Shown here: positions 42,503 through 51,802 of the stretch, one piece after another
How the letters are laid out: each line of letters begins with the position of its first letter
How positions within the stretch are numbered: the first letter of the stretch is position 1
DNA from: Streptomyces sp. M92
GTDB taxonomy: Bacteria > Actinomycetota > Actinomycetes > Streptomycetales > Streptomycetaceae
Assembly: GCF_028473745.1 (NCBI RefSeq)
Contig: NZ_CP101137.1
Coordinates: 4,712,001 to 4,776,000 of the forward strand
Reading direction: 5' to 3'
Length of the DNA: 64,000 nt
Notes under the pieces: model-generated
Told to the model about the DNA's origin: nothing
The model's database searches: none
Seen by the model: only the letters and a program-made list of their open reading frames with translations
Translations under genes and position numbers: made by a program

Positions 42503-43312
42503 TCAGCGGGCGAGCACGCCGTCCAGGAAGCGCGTGACGTCCGCGAAGACCTCGGCCCGGTTCGTCTCGTTGAACAGCTCGTGCCGGGCGCCGGGGTAGA
42601 TCCGCTCGGTGAGGCCGCCGCCGCCGAGCGCCTCGACGCCGGGACGGCTGCCGGGCAGCGGCACCAGCCGGTCGTCGTCGCCGTGCACCCACAGCACGGG
42701 CAGCGGGCCGACGTCCCCGCCCTTGGCCACGGTGTCCAGGGTCCGTAGGAACGCCTCGGCCGTCGGCCGCTTCATCGGCCCGTGCCAGACCAGCGGGTCC
42801 GCCGCGTACGCCGCGCCGACCGCCGGGTCCCGGGAGAGGGCGGACGGGCTGATCGGCTTGTCGGGGATCTCGTCCAGGGCGAGCAGGGTGCGCGGCAGCT
42901 CCCAGTCGCCGATGACCGGCCCGGACAGCACCAGCGCGGTCAGCTCGCCGGGGTGGCGCTGGGCGTAGCGGGAGGCGATCAGGCCGCCCATCGAGTGCCC
43001 GACCATGACCACCGGCAGCTCCGGGTGGTCGGCCCGGGCCCGTTCCGCCAGGGTGCGCACGTCGGTGACCACGTCCTCGAAGTCCTCGATCAGCACCCGT
43101 TCCCCGTCCGAGCGACCGTGGCCGAGGTGGTCGACGCCGTACACGGCCGCCCCGTGCCGCGTCAGTACGCCGGCCACTTCCCCGTAGCGGCCGGTGTGCT
43201 CGCCGTAGCCGTGGACCAGCAGGGCCACGTACGCGGGTCGTCCGGCGGGCCACTCTCGGGCGGTGAGCCGTCCCCGCGTTCCGGCCAGGTCGTGCTCGCG
43301 GACCTCGGTCAT
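42503..43312 (-). CDS. Alpha/beta hydrolase, monoacylglycerol lipase-like
   Basis: 269 residues from ATG 43312, with GGAGGAGAC upstream; in-frame starts further upstream lack such a site. Serine aminopeptidase S33/monoglyceride-lipase type: oxyanion HGYGEHTGRY, nucleophile elbow GHSMGG, acid in HGDDDRLVP, and catalytic His in ARHELFNE. No signal peptide. Divergent from a thiolase/acyl-CoA ligase operon, which suggests lipid turnover as a shared theme. Confidence 0.9.
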   Translation of the reverse strand: MTEVREHDLAGTRGRLTAREWPAGRPAYVALLVHGYGEHTGRYGEVAGVLTRHGAAVYGVDHLGHGRSDGERVLIEDFEDVVTDVRTLAERARADHPELPVVMVGHSMGGLIASRYAQRHPGELTALVLSGPVIGDWELPRTLLALDEIPDKPISPSALSRDPAVGAAYAADPLVWHGPMKRPTAEAFLRTLDTVAKGGDVGPLPVLWVHGDDDRLVPLPGSRPGVEALGGGGLTERIYPGARHELFNETNRAEVFADVTRFLDGVLAR

Positions 43313-43387
43313 GTCTCCTCCGGCTGCGTCGGTGACGGTCACGGGGGATCTTCCCAGGGAGGCGTCCGGCGGTCTATAGTCCAAAAC

Positions 43388-43398
43388 TAGCAGTGCTA
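43388..43398. promoter_or_regulatory. Palindrome in the lipase/thiolase divergent promoter region
   Basis: TAGCAGTGCTA is a perfect 11-bp palindrome in an A/T-rich patch (about 43380-43402) of the 144-bp gap between the divergent lipase and thiolase genes. Possible operator for a TetR-type fatty-acid regulator. It resembles half of a CIRCE element but has no partner half. Confidence 0.45.
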
Positions 43399-43456
43399 AT
43401 TAAGTCGTACCTGTCGGTCCGCCTCGCGGCGGCCCAGCGACGGTCAGGAGTCCCCC

Positions 43457-44644
<1,188 letters not shown>

Positions 44645-44705
44645 CCGTCCTCCCGCCGCCACCCACCCCTCCGCAGAGCCGCAGCAAGGAACGGAGCAAC
44701 ATCCC

Positions 44706-46217
44706 ATGGCAACCCTCTCCGTCGCCGCCATCCTCGCCGAGAACGCCCGGCGCCGCCCGGACAAGGAGGCACTGGTCGAGGGCGGCCTGCGGCTGACCTT
44801 CGCCGAGGTGTGGCGGCGGGCCCGGGCCCAGGCCGGCGCCCTCACCGGCCTGGGCGTGCGGCCGGGGGACCGGGTCGCCCTGATGGCGCCGAACACGGCC
44901 GAGTTCCCGCAGGCGTACTACGCGATCGCCGCGGCCGGCGGCGTGGTCGTACCGGTCCACCTGCTGCTGTCGCCGCCAGAGGTCGAGCACGTGCTGCGCG
45001 ACAGCGGCGCGACCCTGCTGCTGTGCCACCCGGCCCAGGCCGAGACCGGAGCCGCCGCCGCGCGGGAGACGGGCGTACGCATGATCACCCTCGGCGACGA
45101 ACTGGGCGGACTCGCCGCCGACGCCGAGCCGCTGCCCTCCTACGTCACCCGCGACGCCGACGACCCGGCCGTCGTCTTCTACACCAGCGGCACCACGGGC
45201 GTCCCCAAGGGCGCCGTGCTCAGCCACTTCAACCTGGTGATGAACGCGACCGTCAACGCCTTCGACGCCAACGACATCCGGCCCGACGACATCGCGCTCG
45301 GCGCCCTGCCGCTGTTCCACGCCTTCGGCCAGACCGTCTCCCTCAACTCCACCTGGCGCGCGGGAGCCACCCTCGTCCTGCTGCCCCGCTTCGACGCGGC
45401 ACGTGCGATCGAGCTGATGGTGGCGGAGAAGGTCAACACCTTCCACGGCGTGCCGACCATGTTCGTCGCCCTCGCCGCCGCCGCGGCCGACGCGGAGGAC
45501 CTGCCCGGCCTGCGCGTGTGCGTCTCCGGCGGCGCCTCGCTGCCCGTCGCCGTGCTGGAGCGGTTCGAGGAGGCGTTCGGCGCCGAGATCTACGAGGGGT
45601 ACGGACTGTCGGAGACCTCCCCGGCGGCGGCCGTGAACCAGCCGGTGTTCGGTGCCAGGCCCGGCACGATCGGCCACCCGCTGTGGGGCGTGGACGTGGA
45701 GATCGCCCGCGCGGAGGCCGAGGACGGCGTCGAGCTGCTGCCGCCGGGGGAGCTGGGTGAGGTCGTCGTACGCGGCCACAACGTCTTCTCCGGCTACCTC
45801 GGCCGTCCCGAGGCCACCGCCGAGGCGCTGGTCGACGGCTGGTTCCGCACCGGGGACCTCGGCACCAAGGACGACGAGGGCTTCCTGCGGATCGTCGACC
45901 GGAAGAAGGACGTCGTCATCCGCGGCGGCTACAACGTCTATCCGCGCGAGGTCGAGGAGGTGCTGGTGCGCCACCCCGGCATCGCGCAGGTCGCCGTCAT
46001 CGGTCTCCCGGACGAGCTGCACGGCGAGGAGGTGTGCGCCGTCGTCGTCCCCGCCGACGGCGCGGCACCGCAGGCCGCAGAGGTCGTCGAGTGGTCCAAG
46101 CACCGCCTCGGCAAGTACAAGTACCCGCGCCGCGTGGAGTTCGCGTCGGAGCTGCCGCTGGGGCCCAGCATGAAGGTGCTGAAGCGGGAACTGCGGGCGC
46201 GGTACGCGCCCCGCTGA
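44706..46217 (+). CDS. Long-chain fatty acid/acyl-CoA ligase (AMP-forming)
   Basis: 503 residues from ATG 44706. Adenylate-forming enzyme motifs: P-loop YTSGTTGVPKGAVLSH, YGLSETSP, GWFRTGDLG, and the C-terminal DRKKDVVIRGGYNVYPREVEEVL with the catalytic Lys in MKVLKREL. It activates a carboxylic acid to its CoA thioester via an acyl-adenylate. Same operon as the thiolase. Chain-length specificity unknown. Confidence 0.93.
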   Translation: MATLSVAAILAENARRRPDKEALVEGGLRLTFAEVWRRARAQAGALTGLGVRPGDRVALMAPNTAEFPQAYYAIAAAGGVVVPVHLLLSPPEVEHVLRDSGATLLLCHPAQAETGAAAARETGVRMITLGDELGGLAADAEPLPSYVTRDADDPAVVFYTSGTTGVPKGAVLSHFNLVMNATVNAFDANDIRPDDIALGALPLFHAFGQTVSLNSTWRAGATLVLLPRFDAARAIELMVAEKVNTFHGVPTMFVALAAAAADAEDLPGLRVCVSGGASLPVAVLERFEEAFGAEIYEGYGLSETSPAAAVNQPVFGARPGTIGHPLWGVDVEIARAEAEDGVELLPPGELGEVVVRGHNVFSGYLGRPEATAEALVDGWFRTGDLGTKDDEGFLRIVDRKKDVVIRGGYNVYPREVEEVLVRHPGIAQVAVIGLPDELHGEEVCAVVVPADGAAPQAAEVVEWSKHRLGKYKYPRRVEFASELPLGPSMKVLKRELRARYAPR

Positions 46218-46250
46218 CGGCCCGTTAAGGTCCGTACGACGAGACGGTGC

Positions 46251-46279
46251 TTACGGTGCCGGTGGGGTGCGCATAGCAT
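46251..46279 (+). promoter_or_regulatory. Promoter giving a near-leaderless TauE/SafE transcript
   Basis: TTACGG (46251-46256) and TAGCAT (46274-46279) are spaced by 17 bp. The ATG at 46291 is 11 bases after the -10, leaving room for only about 0-5 untranslated bases, and no Shine-Dalgarno is present. Confidence 0.6.
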
Positions 46280-46290
46280 CGGTGCCCGCA

Positions 46291-47112
46291 ATGGACACCA
46301 TGACGCTCTGGCACCTCACCGGCTGGGAATTCGCCGCCCTCGCCTTCGCCGCCCTCCTCGTCGGCTTCTCCAAGACCGCCGTGAGCGGCGCCAACACGGT
46401 CAGCCTCGCCATCTTCGCGGCGGTCCTGCCGGCCCGCGCCTCCACCGGCGTCCTGCTGCCGGTGCTCATCGCCGGCGACGTCCTCGCCGTCCTCACCTAC
46501 CGGCGTCACGCGCACTGGCCCACGCTGTGGCGGCTGTTCCCGGCGGTGGGGGCCGGCGTGGTCGTGGGCACCGTGTTCCTGGTGTGGGCCGACGACGCGC
46601 TCGTCAGGACGTCGATCGGCGTGATCCTGCTGGTGATGGCCGGGGTGACGGTGTGGCGCCGGCGGCAGGCCGACGCGGAAGGGCGGGGCGGGCGGGACGG
46701 GAAGGTCCGGCGGGACGGCGGCGGGGCCGGGCAGCCCGAGGCGAGCGGCTCGCGGGCCGGGCGCGTCAAGGCCCGTTCGTACGGCGTCCTGGGCGGTTTC
46801 ACCACCATGGTCGCCAACGCGGGCGGCCCGGTGATGTCGATGTATCTCCTTTCGGCGGGCTTCCGCAAGCTGGGTTTCCTGGGCACGTCGGCTTTCTTCT
46901 TCCTAATCGTCAACGTGTCCAAGCTGCCCTTCAGCGCGGGACTGGGCCTGATCGACGGCCGCTCGCTGTTCCTCGACGCCGCGCTCGTCGTGTTCGTGGT
47001 GCCCGGCGCGTTCATCGGCAAATGGGCTGTGAGCCGCATCAACCAGCGGCTGTTCGAGCGCCTGGTCATCGCGGCGACGGTGGTGGGCGGGGTCCAGCTG
47101 CTGCTGCCCTGA
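46291..47112 (+). CDS. TauE/SafE-family membrane permease
   Basis: 273 residues from ATG 46291; the in-frame codons upstream overlap the promoter. About 8 helices in two halves; LLVGFSKTAVSGANTVSLAIFAAVLPARASTGVLLPVLIAGD is the first repeat and GGFTTMVANAGGPVMSMYLLSAG the second, both typical of this putative sulfite/sulfonate/anion exporter family. A 50-residue hydrophilic Arg/Gly-rich loop separates the halves. Substrate unknown. Confidence 0.88.
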   Translation: MDTMTLWHLTGWEFAALAFAALLVGFSKTAVSGANTVSLAIFAAVLPARASTGVLLPVLIAGDVLAVLTYRRHAHWPTLWRLFPAVGAGVVVGTVFLVWADDALVRTSIGVILLVMAGVTVWRRRQADAEGRGGRDGKVRRDGGGAGQPEASGSRAGRVKARSYGVLGGFTTMVANAGGPVMSMYLLSAGFRKLGFLGTSAFFFLIVNVSKLPFSAGLGLIDGRSLFLDAALVVFVVPGAFIGKWAVSRINQRLFERLVIAATVVGGVQLLLP

Positions 47113-47157
47113 GGGGCCCGCGGTCCCGGCCCGGTCGAGGGGCCGTACTCTCGGCCC

Positions 47158-47943
47158 ATGTCCCGTCGTCCGACCCCGCACGTGCTGATCCTCGGCGGCA
47201 CCACCGAGGCCCGCCGCCTGGCCGCCGACCTGGCGGCACGGCCGGGCCTCCGCGTCACCACCTCCCTCGCCGGACGGGTGACCCGCCCGGGCGCCCTCGC
47301 CGGGGAGGTGCGGACCGGGGGCTTCGGCGGACCCGAGGGACTGGCCGACTGGCTGCGGGAGCGGCGGGTGGACGCCCTCGTCGACGCCACCCATCCCTTC
47401 GCCGAGCGCATGACGTCGAACGCCGCACAGGCCGCGGCGGTCACCGGCACCCCCGCCGTCTTCCTGCGCCGCCCGGGCTGGCGGGCGGGCCCCGGCGACG
47501 ACTGGCACCCGGTCGCTTCCCTCACCGGGGCCGCCGGCCTGCTGCCGCACCTCGGCGACCGCGTCTTCCTCACCACCGGCCGGCTGGGCCTCGCCGCCTT
47601 CGCGCACCTGTCCGCGCTCCACTTCCTCGTCCGCTCGGTGGAGCCCCCCGAGCCGCCCCGGCCGCCGGACATCCGCGTCCTGACCGCCCGCGGCCCCTTC
47701 ACGGTGGCCGACGAGACGGCCCTCCTGCGCGAGCACCGCATCGACGTGCTGGTCACCAAGGACAGCGGGGGAGCGGCGACCGCGGCCAAGCTGACGGCGG
47801 CCCGGGACCTCGCCCTGCCGGTGGTCGTCGTCCGCAGGCCCCCGCTGCCGGACGGCGTGTGGGCGGAGCCCGACGTCCGGGCGGTGCTGGAGCGGCTGGG
47901 CCGGTTGGGCCGGCTGGAAGGGCTGGGCCTCACCGGGCCGTGA
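47158..47943 (+). CDS. cobK: Precorrin-6A reductase (CobK/CbiJ)
   Basis: 261 residues. NAD(P)-binding start VLILGGTTEARRLAADLAARPGL, VDALVDATHPFAERMTSNAAQA and VLVTKDSGGAATAAKLTAA are characteristic of CobK. It reduces precorrin-6A to 6B in cobalamin synthesis. ATG 47158 has no ribosome binding site; TACTCT (47146-47151) ends 6 bases upstream, so the message is probably leaderless. It stands apart from a main cob cluster. Confidence 0.92.
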   Translation: MSRRPTPHVLILGGTTEARRLAADLAARPGLRVTTSLAGRVTRPGALAGEVRTGGFGGPEGLADWLRERRVDALVDATHPFAERMTSNAAQAAAVTGTPAVFLRRPGWRAGPGDDWHPVASLTGAAGLLPHLGDRVFLTTGRLGLAAFAHLSALHFLVRSVEPPEPPRPPDIRVLTARGPFTVADETALLREHRIDVLVTKDSGGAATAAKLTAARDLALPVVVVRRPPLPDGVWAEPDVRAVLERLGRLGRLEGLGLTGP

Positions 47944-47958
47944 CCCGGCCGGCGTCCC

Positions 47959-47994
47959 CGTCCCCTTCAGCGGGCCCGTCCCCTTCAGCGGGCC
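47959..47994. repeat. 18-bp perfect tandem repeat spanning the DHA2 exporter stop codon
   Basis: CGTCCCCTTCAGCGGGCC occurs twice head to tail (47959-47976, 47977-47994). The exporter stop (TCA on this strand, 47985-47987) is in the second unit; the first unit holds the same triplet downstream of it. Likely a recent slippage duplication between convergent cobK and the exporter. Confidence 0.85.
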
Positions 47995-50057
47995 GCGGCA
48001 GGCTGCCGCACCCGCTCCGGCAGGCCGCTGCTCAGGTCCTCGACCAGCAGACGCTTGGCGATGGAGTCGACCGCGGCCCGCAGGTCCGCGTCGGTGGGCC
48101 GGCCGACGTCCTGCTCCAGCCGGTCCTCCAGCCAAGCGGCCCAGGCCCGGCCGATGACCAGGGCCTCGCGGGCGCCCGCCTCGGTGTGCGAGAGCAGGGA
48201 GCCGTGACGGGTCAGGAAACCCTCCTCCACCATCCGGTCGAAGACCGGCAGCAGCACCTCGGGCGGCACCCGGCGGCGGGCGGCGATCAGCCCGAGGCTG
48301 GCGTGCCCGACCAGCCGTGTGAACAGCTCGACCTGCATCACGGCCCATGCCCCGGCGACATCGAGCCGGGTGTCGCTGTCCGCGATGATCCGCCGGGCGG
48401 TGTCCAGCTCGGTACTGCCGATGATCTTGCCGACGGAGGCCTCCAGCGCCCGCCTGCTGTCGGCGTCGTGCGGCGAGGCGAAACCCTCGCCCATGTCGGT
48501 GGAGCCCAGCCGGGCGCTGTCGCGCAACTGCACCTGCTTGAGGAAAAGCGCGACGACCAGGCCGAGCGCCGCCACCGGCACCGTCCACAGGAACACGGTC
48601 TGGATGGTGTCCGCGTACGCACCCACGATCGGCGCCGACGCCTCGGGCGGCAGCCGGTGCACGCCCTCGGGGCTGGTCGCCGCCCTGCCGATCACGGCCG
48701 GATCGGCGGCGCCGGTGCCCGCGGCGGCCGCGACGCCGTCGCGCAGGTTGGGGGTGAGGGCGTTGGCGTAGATCGTGCCGAAGACAGCCGTGCCGAAAGA
48801 ACTGCCCAGCGTGCGGAAGAAGGTGACGCCGGAGGTCGCGGTGCCGAGGTCGGCGTAGTCGACGGTGTTCTGCACGGCGATGGTCAGCACCTGCATGGAC
48901 AGGCCGATGCCCGTGCCCAGCACGAACATGTACAGCGACTCCAGCCACGCGCCCGTGGACGGTTCCATCAGGGACATCAGGTACAGGCCGACGCCCATCA
49001 CCAGCGTGCCCACGATGGGGAACAGCCGGTACCGCCCGGTCCTGCTGACCACGCTGCCGCTGAAGACCGAGGCGATCAGCAGCCCGGCCACCATCGGCAG
49101 CGTCCGCACGCCCGAGACGGTGGCCGAGTCGCCGTCGACGTACTGCAGATAGGTCGGCAGATACGTCAGCGCGCCGAGCATTGCGAAGCCGACGATGAAG
49201 CTCAGGACGGAGCAGACCGTGAACACCGGGTTGGAGAACAGCCGCATCGGCAGCATCGGCTCGGCCGCGCGGGTCTCCGCCCAGCAGAACAGGCCCAGCG
49301 CGATCAGCCCGCCCGCGAACAGACCGACGATGACCGCCGAACCCCACGCGTACTCGTTGCCGCCCCAGCTGGTCGCCAGGATCAGCGCGCTCGCGCCCAC
49401 CGCCACCAGGGCGATGCCCAGGTAGTCGATGACGGGCCGGGTGGCCGACTTCACCACCGGGATGGTGCGCGCGGCGGCGATGACGACGACGATCGCGATG
49501 GGCACGTTGACATAGAACGCCCAGCGCCAGGACAGGTGATCGGTGAACAGCCCGCCCAGCAGCGGCCCGATGACCGTCGCCACCCCGAACACCGCGCCGA
49601 TGGCGCCCTGGTACTTGCCGCGCTCCCGCAGCGGGATGACGTCCGCGATCAGCGCCATCGACGTGACCATCAGACCGCCCGCGCCGACGCCCTGCATAGC
49701 CCGCCAGATGATCAGCAGCGGCATGCTCGTGGCCAGTCCGCACAGGAACGAACCCGTGATGAAGACGACCGCCGAGACCTGGAAGACCACCTTGCGGCCG
49801 AACATGTCGCCGAACTTGCCGACCAGCACCGTCGCCACGGTCTCCGCGAGCAGGTACGAGGTCACCACCCACGACATGTGCTCGCCGCCGCCGAGGTCCG
49901 ACACGATCGTGGGCAGCGCGGTGCCGACGATCGTCTGGTCCAGGGCCGCGAGCAGCATGCCCAGCATGATCGTGACGAAGACGACGTTGCGGCGGCGCTT
50001 GTCCAGCACGGGCGGCTGGGCGGCCGCGGTCCGGTGTGCTTCCTCGGCGACTGTCAC
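47985..50057 (-). CDS. DHA2-family (14-TM) MFS drug exporter with C-terminal soluble domain
   Basis: 690 residues from GTG 50057; GTG 50081 is an alternative. The transporter half has EmrB/QacA motifs: LDQTIVGTALPTIV, GKFGDMFGRKVVFQ (motif A), FRAMQGVGAGG-like WRAMQGVGAGGLM, and GPLLGGLFTDHLSWRWAFYVNVPI (motif C). After the last helix (about residue 512) come about 175 soluble residues; ARRRVPPEVLLPVFDRMVEEGFLTRHGSLLSHTEAGAREA looks like a MarR-type winged helix. Typical DHA2 proteins end at about 500-530 residues. Probably exports an amphipathic drug, with the cytosolic domain acting as a sensor. Confidence 0.87.
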   Translation of the reverse strand: MTVAEEAHRTAAAQPPVLDKRRRNVVFVTIMLGMLLAALDQTIVGTALPTIVSDLGGGEHMSWVVTSYLLAETVATVLVGKFGDMFGRKVVFQVSAVVFITGSFLCGLATSMPLLIIWRAMQGVGAGGLMVTSMALIADVIPLRERGKYQGAIGAVFGVATVIGPLLGGLFTDHLSWRWAFYVNVPIAIVVVIAAARTIPVVKSATRPVIDYLGIALVAVGASALILATSWGGNEYAWGSAVIVGLFAGGLIALGLFCWAETRAAEPMLPMRLFSNPVFTVCSVLSFIVGFAMLGALTYLPTYLQYVDGDSATVSGVRTLPMVAGLLIASVFSGSVVSRTGRYRLFPIVGTLVMGVGLYLMSLMEPSTGAWLESLYMFVLGTGIGLSMQVLTIAVQNTVDYADLGTATSGVTFFRTLGSSFGTAVFGTIYANALTPNLRDGVAAAAGTGAADPAVIGRAATSPEGVHRLPPEASAPIVGAYADTIQTVFLWTVPVAALGLVVALFLKQVQLRDSARLGSTDMGEGFASPHDADSRRALEASVGKIIGSTELDTARRIIADSDTRLDVAGAWAVMQVELFTRLVGHASLGLIAARRRVPPEVLLPVFDRMVEEGFLTRHGSLLSHTEAGAREALVIGRAWAAWLEDRLEQDVGRPTDADLRAAVDSIAKRLLVEDLSSGLPERVRQPAAAR

Positions 50058-50144
50058 ACGGTCACGATCACACCGGTGCACGGGGCACGCATGCGGGGGC
50101 GGTCCGCCCGGGTACGGCCGACGGCCGGGCCGCGCCCCGCCCGG

Positions 50145-50918
50145 TCAGCCGTCGCCGGGGTTGCGCCGCAGCAGGTACGTGTCCATGATCCAGCCCTTGC
50201 GCTCCCGGGCCTCGGCGCGCAGCCGCTCGATGCGGGGCGCGGCCTCCGCGATCGGGCCGGAGGCGAGGATCTCGTCCGGGGTGCCTATGTAGGCGCCCCA
50301 GTAGATGTGGATGTCCTGGTCCGCGTACTGCCGGAAGACCTGGTGGGCGTCGAGCATCACCACGACGTCGTCCACCCCCTCCGGGAAGCCCTCCGCGAGC
50401 CGCCGCCCGGTGGTGATCTGCACCGGCCGCGCCACCCGGTTCAGCCCGGTGCGGTGCCGGGCGACGAGCGAGGAGACGCTGCTGACGCCCGGCACGACGT
50501 CGTACTCGAACGCCACCGTGCCGCGCTCCAGGATCTCCTCCAGGATGCCCAGCGTGCTGTCGTACAGCGCGGGGTCGCCCCACACCAGGAAGGCCCCGCT
50601 CTCGTCCTCGCCCAGCTCCTCGGCGATCATCCGCTCGTAGATGCCGGCGCGGGCGCTGCGCCAGTCGCCGACGGCGGGGGAGTAGTCCGCGCCGCCGGCG
50701 CGCCGGTCCCGCTCGGGGTCGCGCGCCTCGACGATCCGGTACGTCCCCTCGGGGACGTGCGTCTCCAGCATGTCCCGGCGCAGCCGCACCAGGTCGGCCT
50801 TCACCTCGCCCTTGTCCAGGACGAAGAACACGTCCGTGCCGCGCAGTGCCCCGACCGCCTGCAGGGTGAGCTGGTCGGGGTCGCCCGCGCCGATACCGAT
50901 CACATGAATTGTCCGCAC
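50145..50918 (-). CDS. cobF: Precorrin-6A synthase (deacetylating) CobF
   Basis: 257 residues from GTG 50918. Tetrapyrrole (precorrin) methyltransferase family: HVIGIGAGDPDQLTLQAVGALRGTDVFFVLDKGE at the N-terminus, the GDPALYDSTLGILEEI loop, and VPGVSSVSSLVARHRTGLNRV. This long form is CobF of aerobic B12 synthesis (C-1 methylation with deacetylation of precorrin-5), the substrate-supplying step for CobK. No ribosome binding site; CAGACT (50925-50930) lies 6 bases before the GTG, so probably leaderless. Confidence 0.92.
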   Translation of the reverse strand: MRTIHVIGIGAGDPDQLTLQAVGALRGTDVFFVLDKGEVKADLVRLRRDMLETHVPEGTYRIVEARDPERDRRAGGADYSPAVGDWRSARAGIYERMIAEELGEDESGAFLVWGDPALYDSTLGILEEILERGTVAFEYDVVPGVSSVSSLVARHRTGLNRVARPVQITTGRRLAEGFPEGVDDVVVMLDAHQVFRQYADQDIHIYWGAYIGTPDEILASGPIAEAAPRIERLRAEARERKGWIMDTYLLRRNPGDG

Positions 50919-50924
50919 GCCAAG

Positions 50925-50947
50925 AGTCTGCCGCACGCCACTGACAC
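50925..50947 (-). promoter_or_regulatory. RecA-NDp-like promoter of cobF
   Basis: On the minus strand: GTGTCAGTG, 8 bases, CAGACT, 6 bases, GTG start. This is one mismatch from the TTGTCRGTG-N8-TAnnnT pattern in the -35 block and one in the -10. The geometry equals that of the YjbR promoter. Confidence 0.55.
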
Positions 50948-50990
50948 CGCCCCCGCCGGGCCGCCCCTCGGCCGCACCGCCGTGGCTCCC

Positions 50991-51545
50991 TCAGCCCCGC
51001 AGCCGCGGCGCCCGCGCCTCCGCGTCCACGGACGCACCGCCCTCCACCTCGCCCGCCAGCGCGCGGGCCCACGCGGCGATCCCGCCCAGGTCCATCCCGT
51101 ACGGCCGCTCCCGCCCGGCCCCCGACCCCGCCCAGTCCGTCACGGCCCCGGCGCCGCGCCGCAGCAGCCTGGCGCCGCCCGTCACATTGCCGCGCGCCGC
51201 GTGGGTGAGCCCGACGGCCAGCTGGGCCATCCCCCGCCACAGCTCCCGCTCCTCCCCGGGCCCCGACTTCCAGGCGTCCTCGAAGACCTCGTGCGCGTGG
51301 AACGGCTTCCCCTCGTCCAGCAGCCGCTGCGCCTCGGCCACCGTCTCCTGCGGTTCCCGCACGACCCCCTCCGGCTGGCGGGGGACACCGTCGGTGCCGT
51401 ACGGCAACGGGCGGCCGAGCCCGTCCCGGGGCCTGGCGTTGCGCGCCCGCCCCTCGTCGTCGCGGTCCCGCGCGTCCGCCGGCCGGCCGGAGGCCGCACG
51501 GTCCGTCGTCGCGCTGTCCATGGGGGTGTCGGCAGGGCTGTCCAT
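50991..51545 (-). CDS. DUF309 protein
   Basis: 184 residues from ATG 51545, which is 7 bases after a minus-strand GACAAT (51553-51558), so probably leaderless; ATG 51521 is also possible. The first about 60 residues are a charged disordered leader. The DUF309 core is AEAQRLLDEGKPFHAHEVFEDAWKSGPGEERELWRGMAQLAVGLTHAARGN, with conserved His/Glu suggesting a metal site. Function unknown. It starts 99 bp from the divergent tRNA-Pro copy 2. Confidence 0.85.
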   Translation of the reverse strand: MDSPADTPMDSATTDRAASGRPADARDRDDEGRARNARPRDGLGRPLPYGTDGVPRQPEGVVREPQETVAEAQRLLDEGKPFHAHEVFEDAWKSGPGEERELWRGMAQLAVGLTHAARGNVTGGARLLRRGAGAVTDWAGSGAGRERPYGMDLGGIAAWARALAGEVEGGASVDAEARAPRLRG

Positions 51546-51644
51546 GGGCCCGATTGTCCCTCGCCGGCGCTGTTTGGGCGTGACTCGGCGGGTGAGGTAG
51601 AGTGCTGTCCGCATGATCGCGCGGTGCACCGCGCGTGAGCACAC

Positions 51645-51718
<74 letters not shown>

Positions 51719-51727
51719 CGGTGACGT

Positions 51728-51774
51728 GACGAAGGGGCCTTCGCGGGCCGACAGCCCGCGAAGGCCCCTTCGTC
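51728..51774 (+). terminator. Terminator of tRNA-Pro copy 2
   Basis: A stem of at least 19 bp (CGAAGGGGCCTTCGCGGGC with its complement at 51754-51772), extended by two pairs at the base, with loop CGACA. It starts 9 bp after the tRNA. Confidence 0.88.
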
Positions 51775-51802
51775 GTGTCCTGTGCTGTGCCGCCGCCTAC
51801 GC

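Noticed and set aside
43388..43410. CIRCE-like element (HrcA operator) before the thiolase
   Set aside because: Only one half (AGTGCTAA) is present; the TTAGCACTC partner at 9-bp spacing is missing, and no chaperone gene is nearby.
46903..49872. A 989-codon minus-strand open frame
   Set aside because: It reads the DHA2 exporter out of frame and runs through cobK; no domain is recognisable.
46527..51638. A 1703-codon plus-strand open frame
   Set aside because: It crosses a convergent gene pair, several minus-strand genes and their promoters, its composition is Arg/Gly/Pro-rich without motifs, and the genes in the other frames are well supported.
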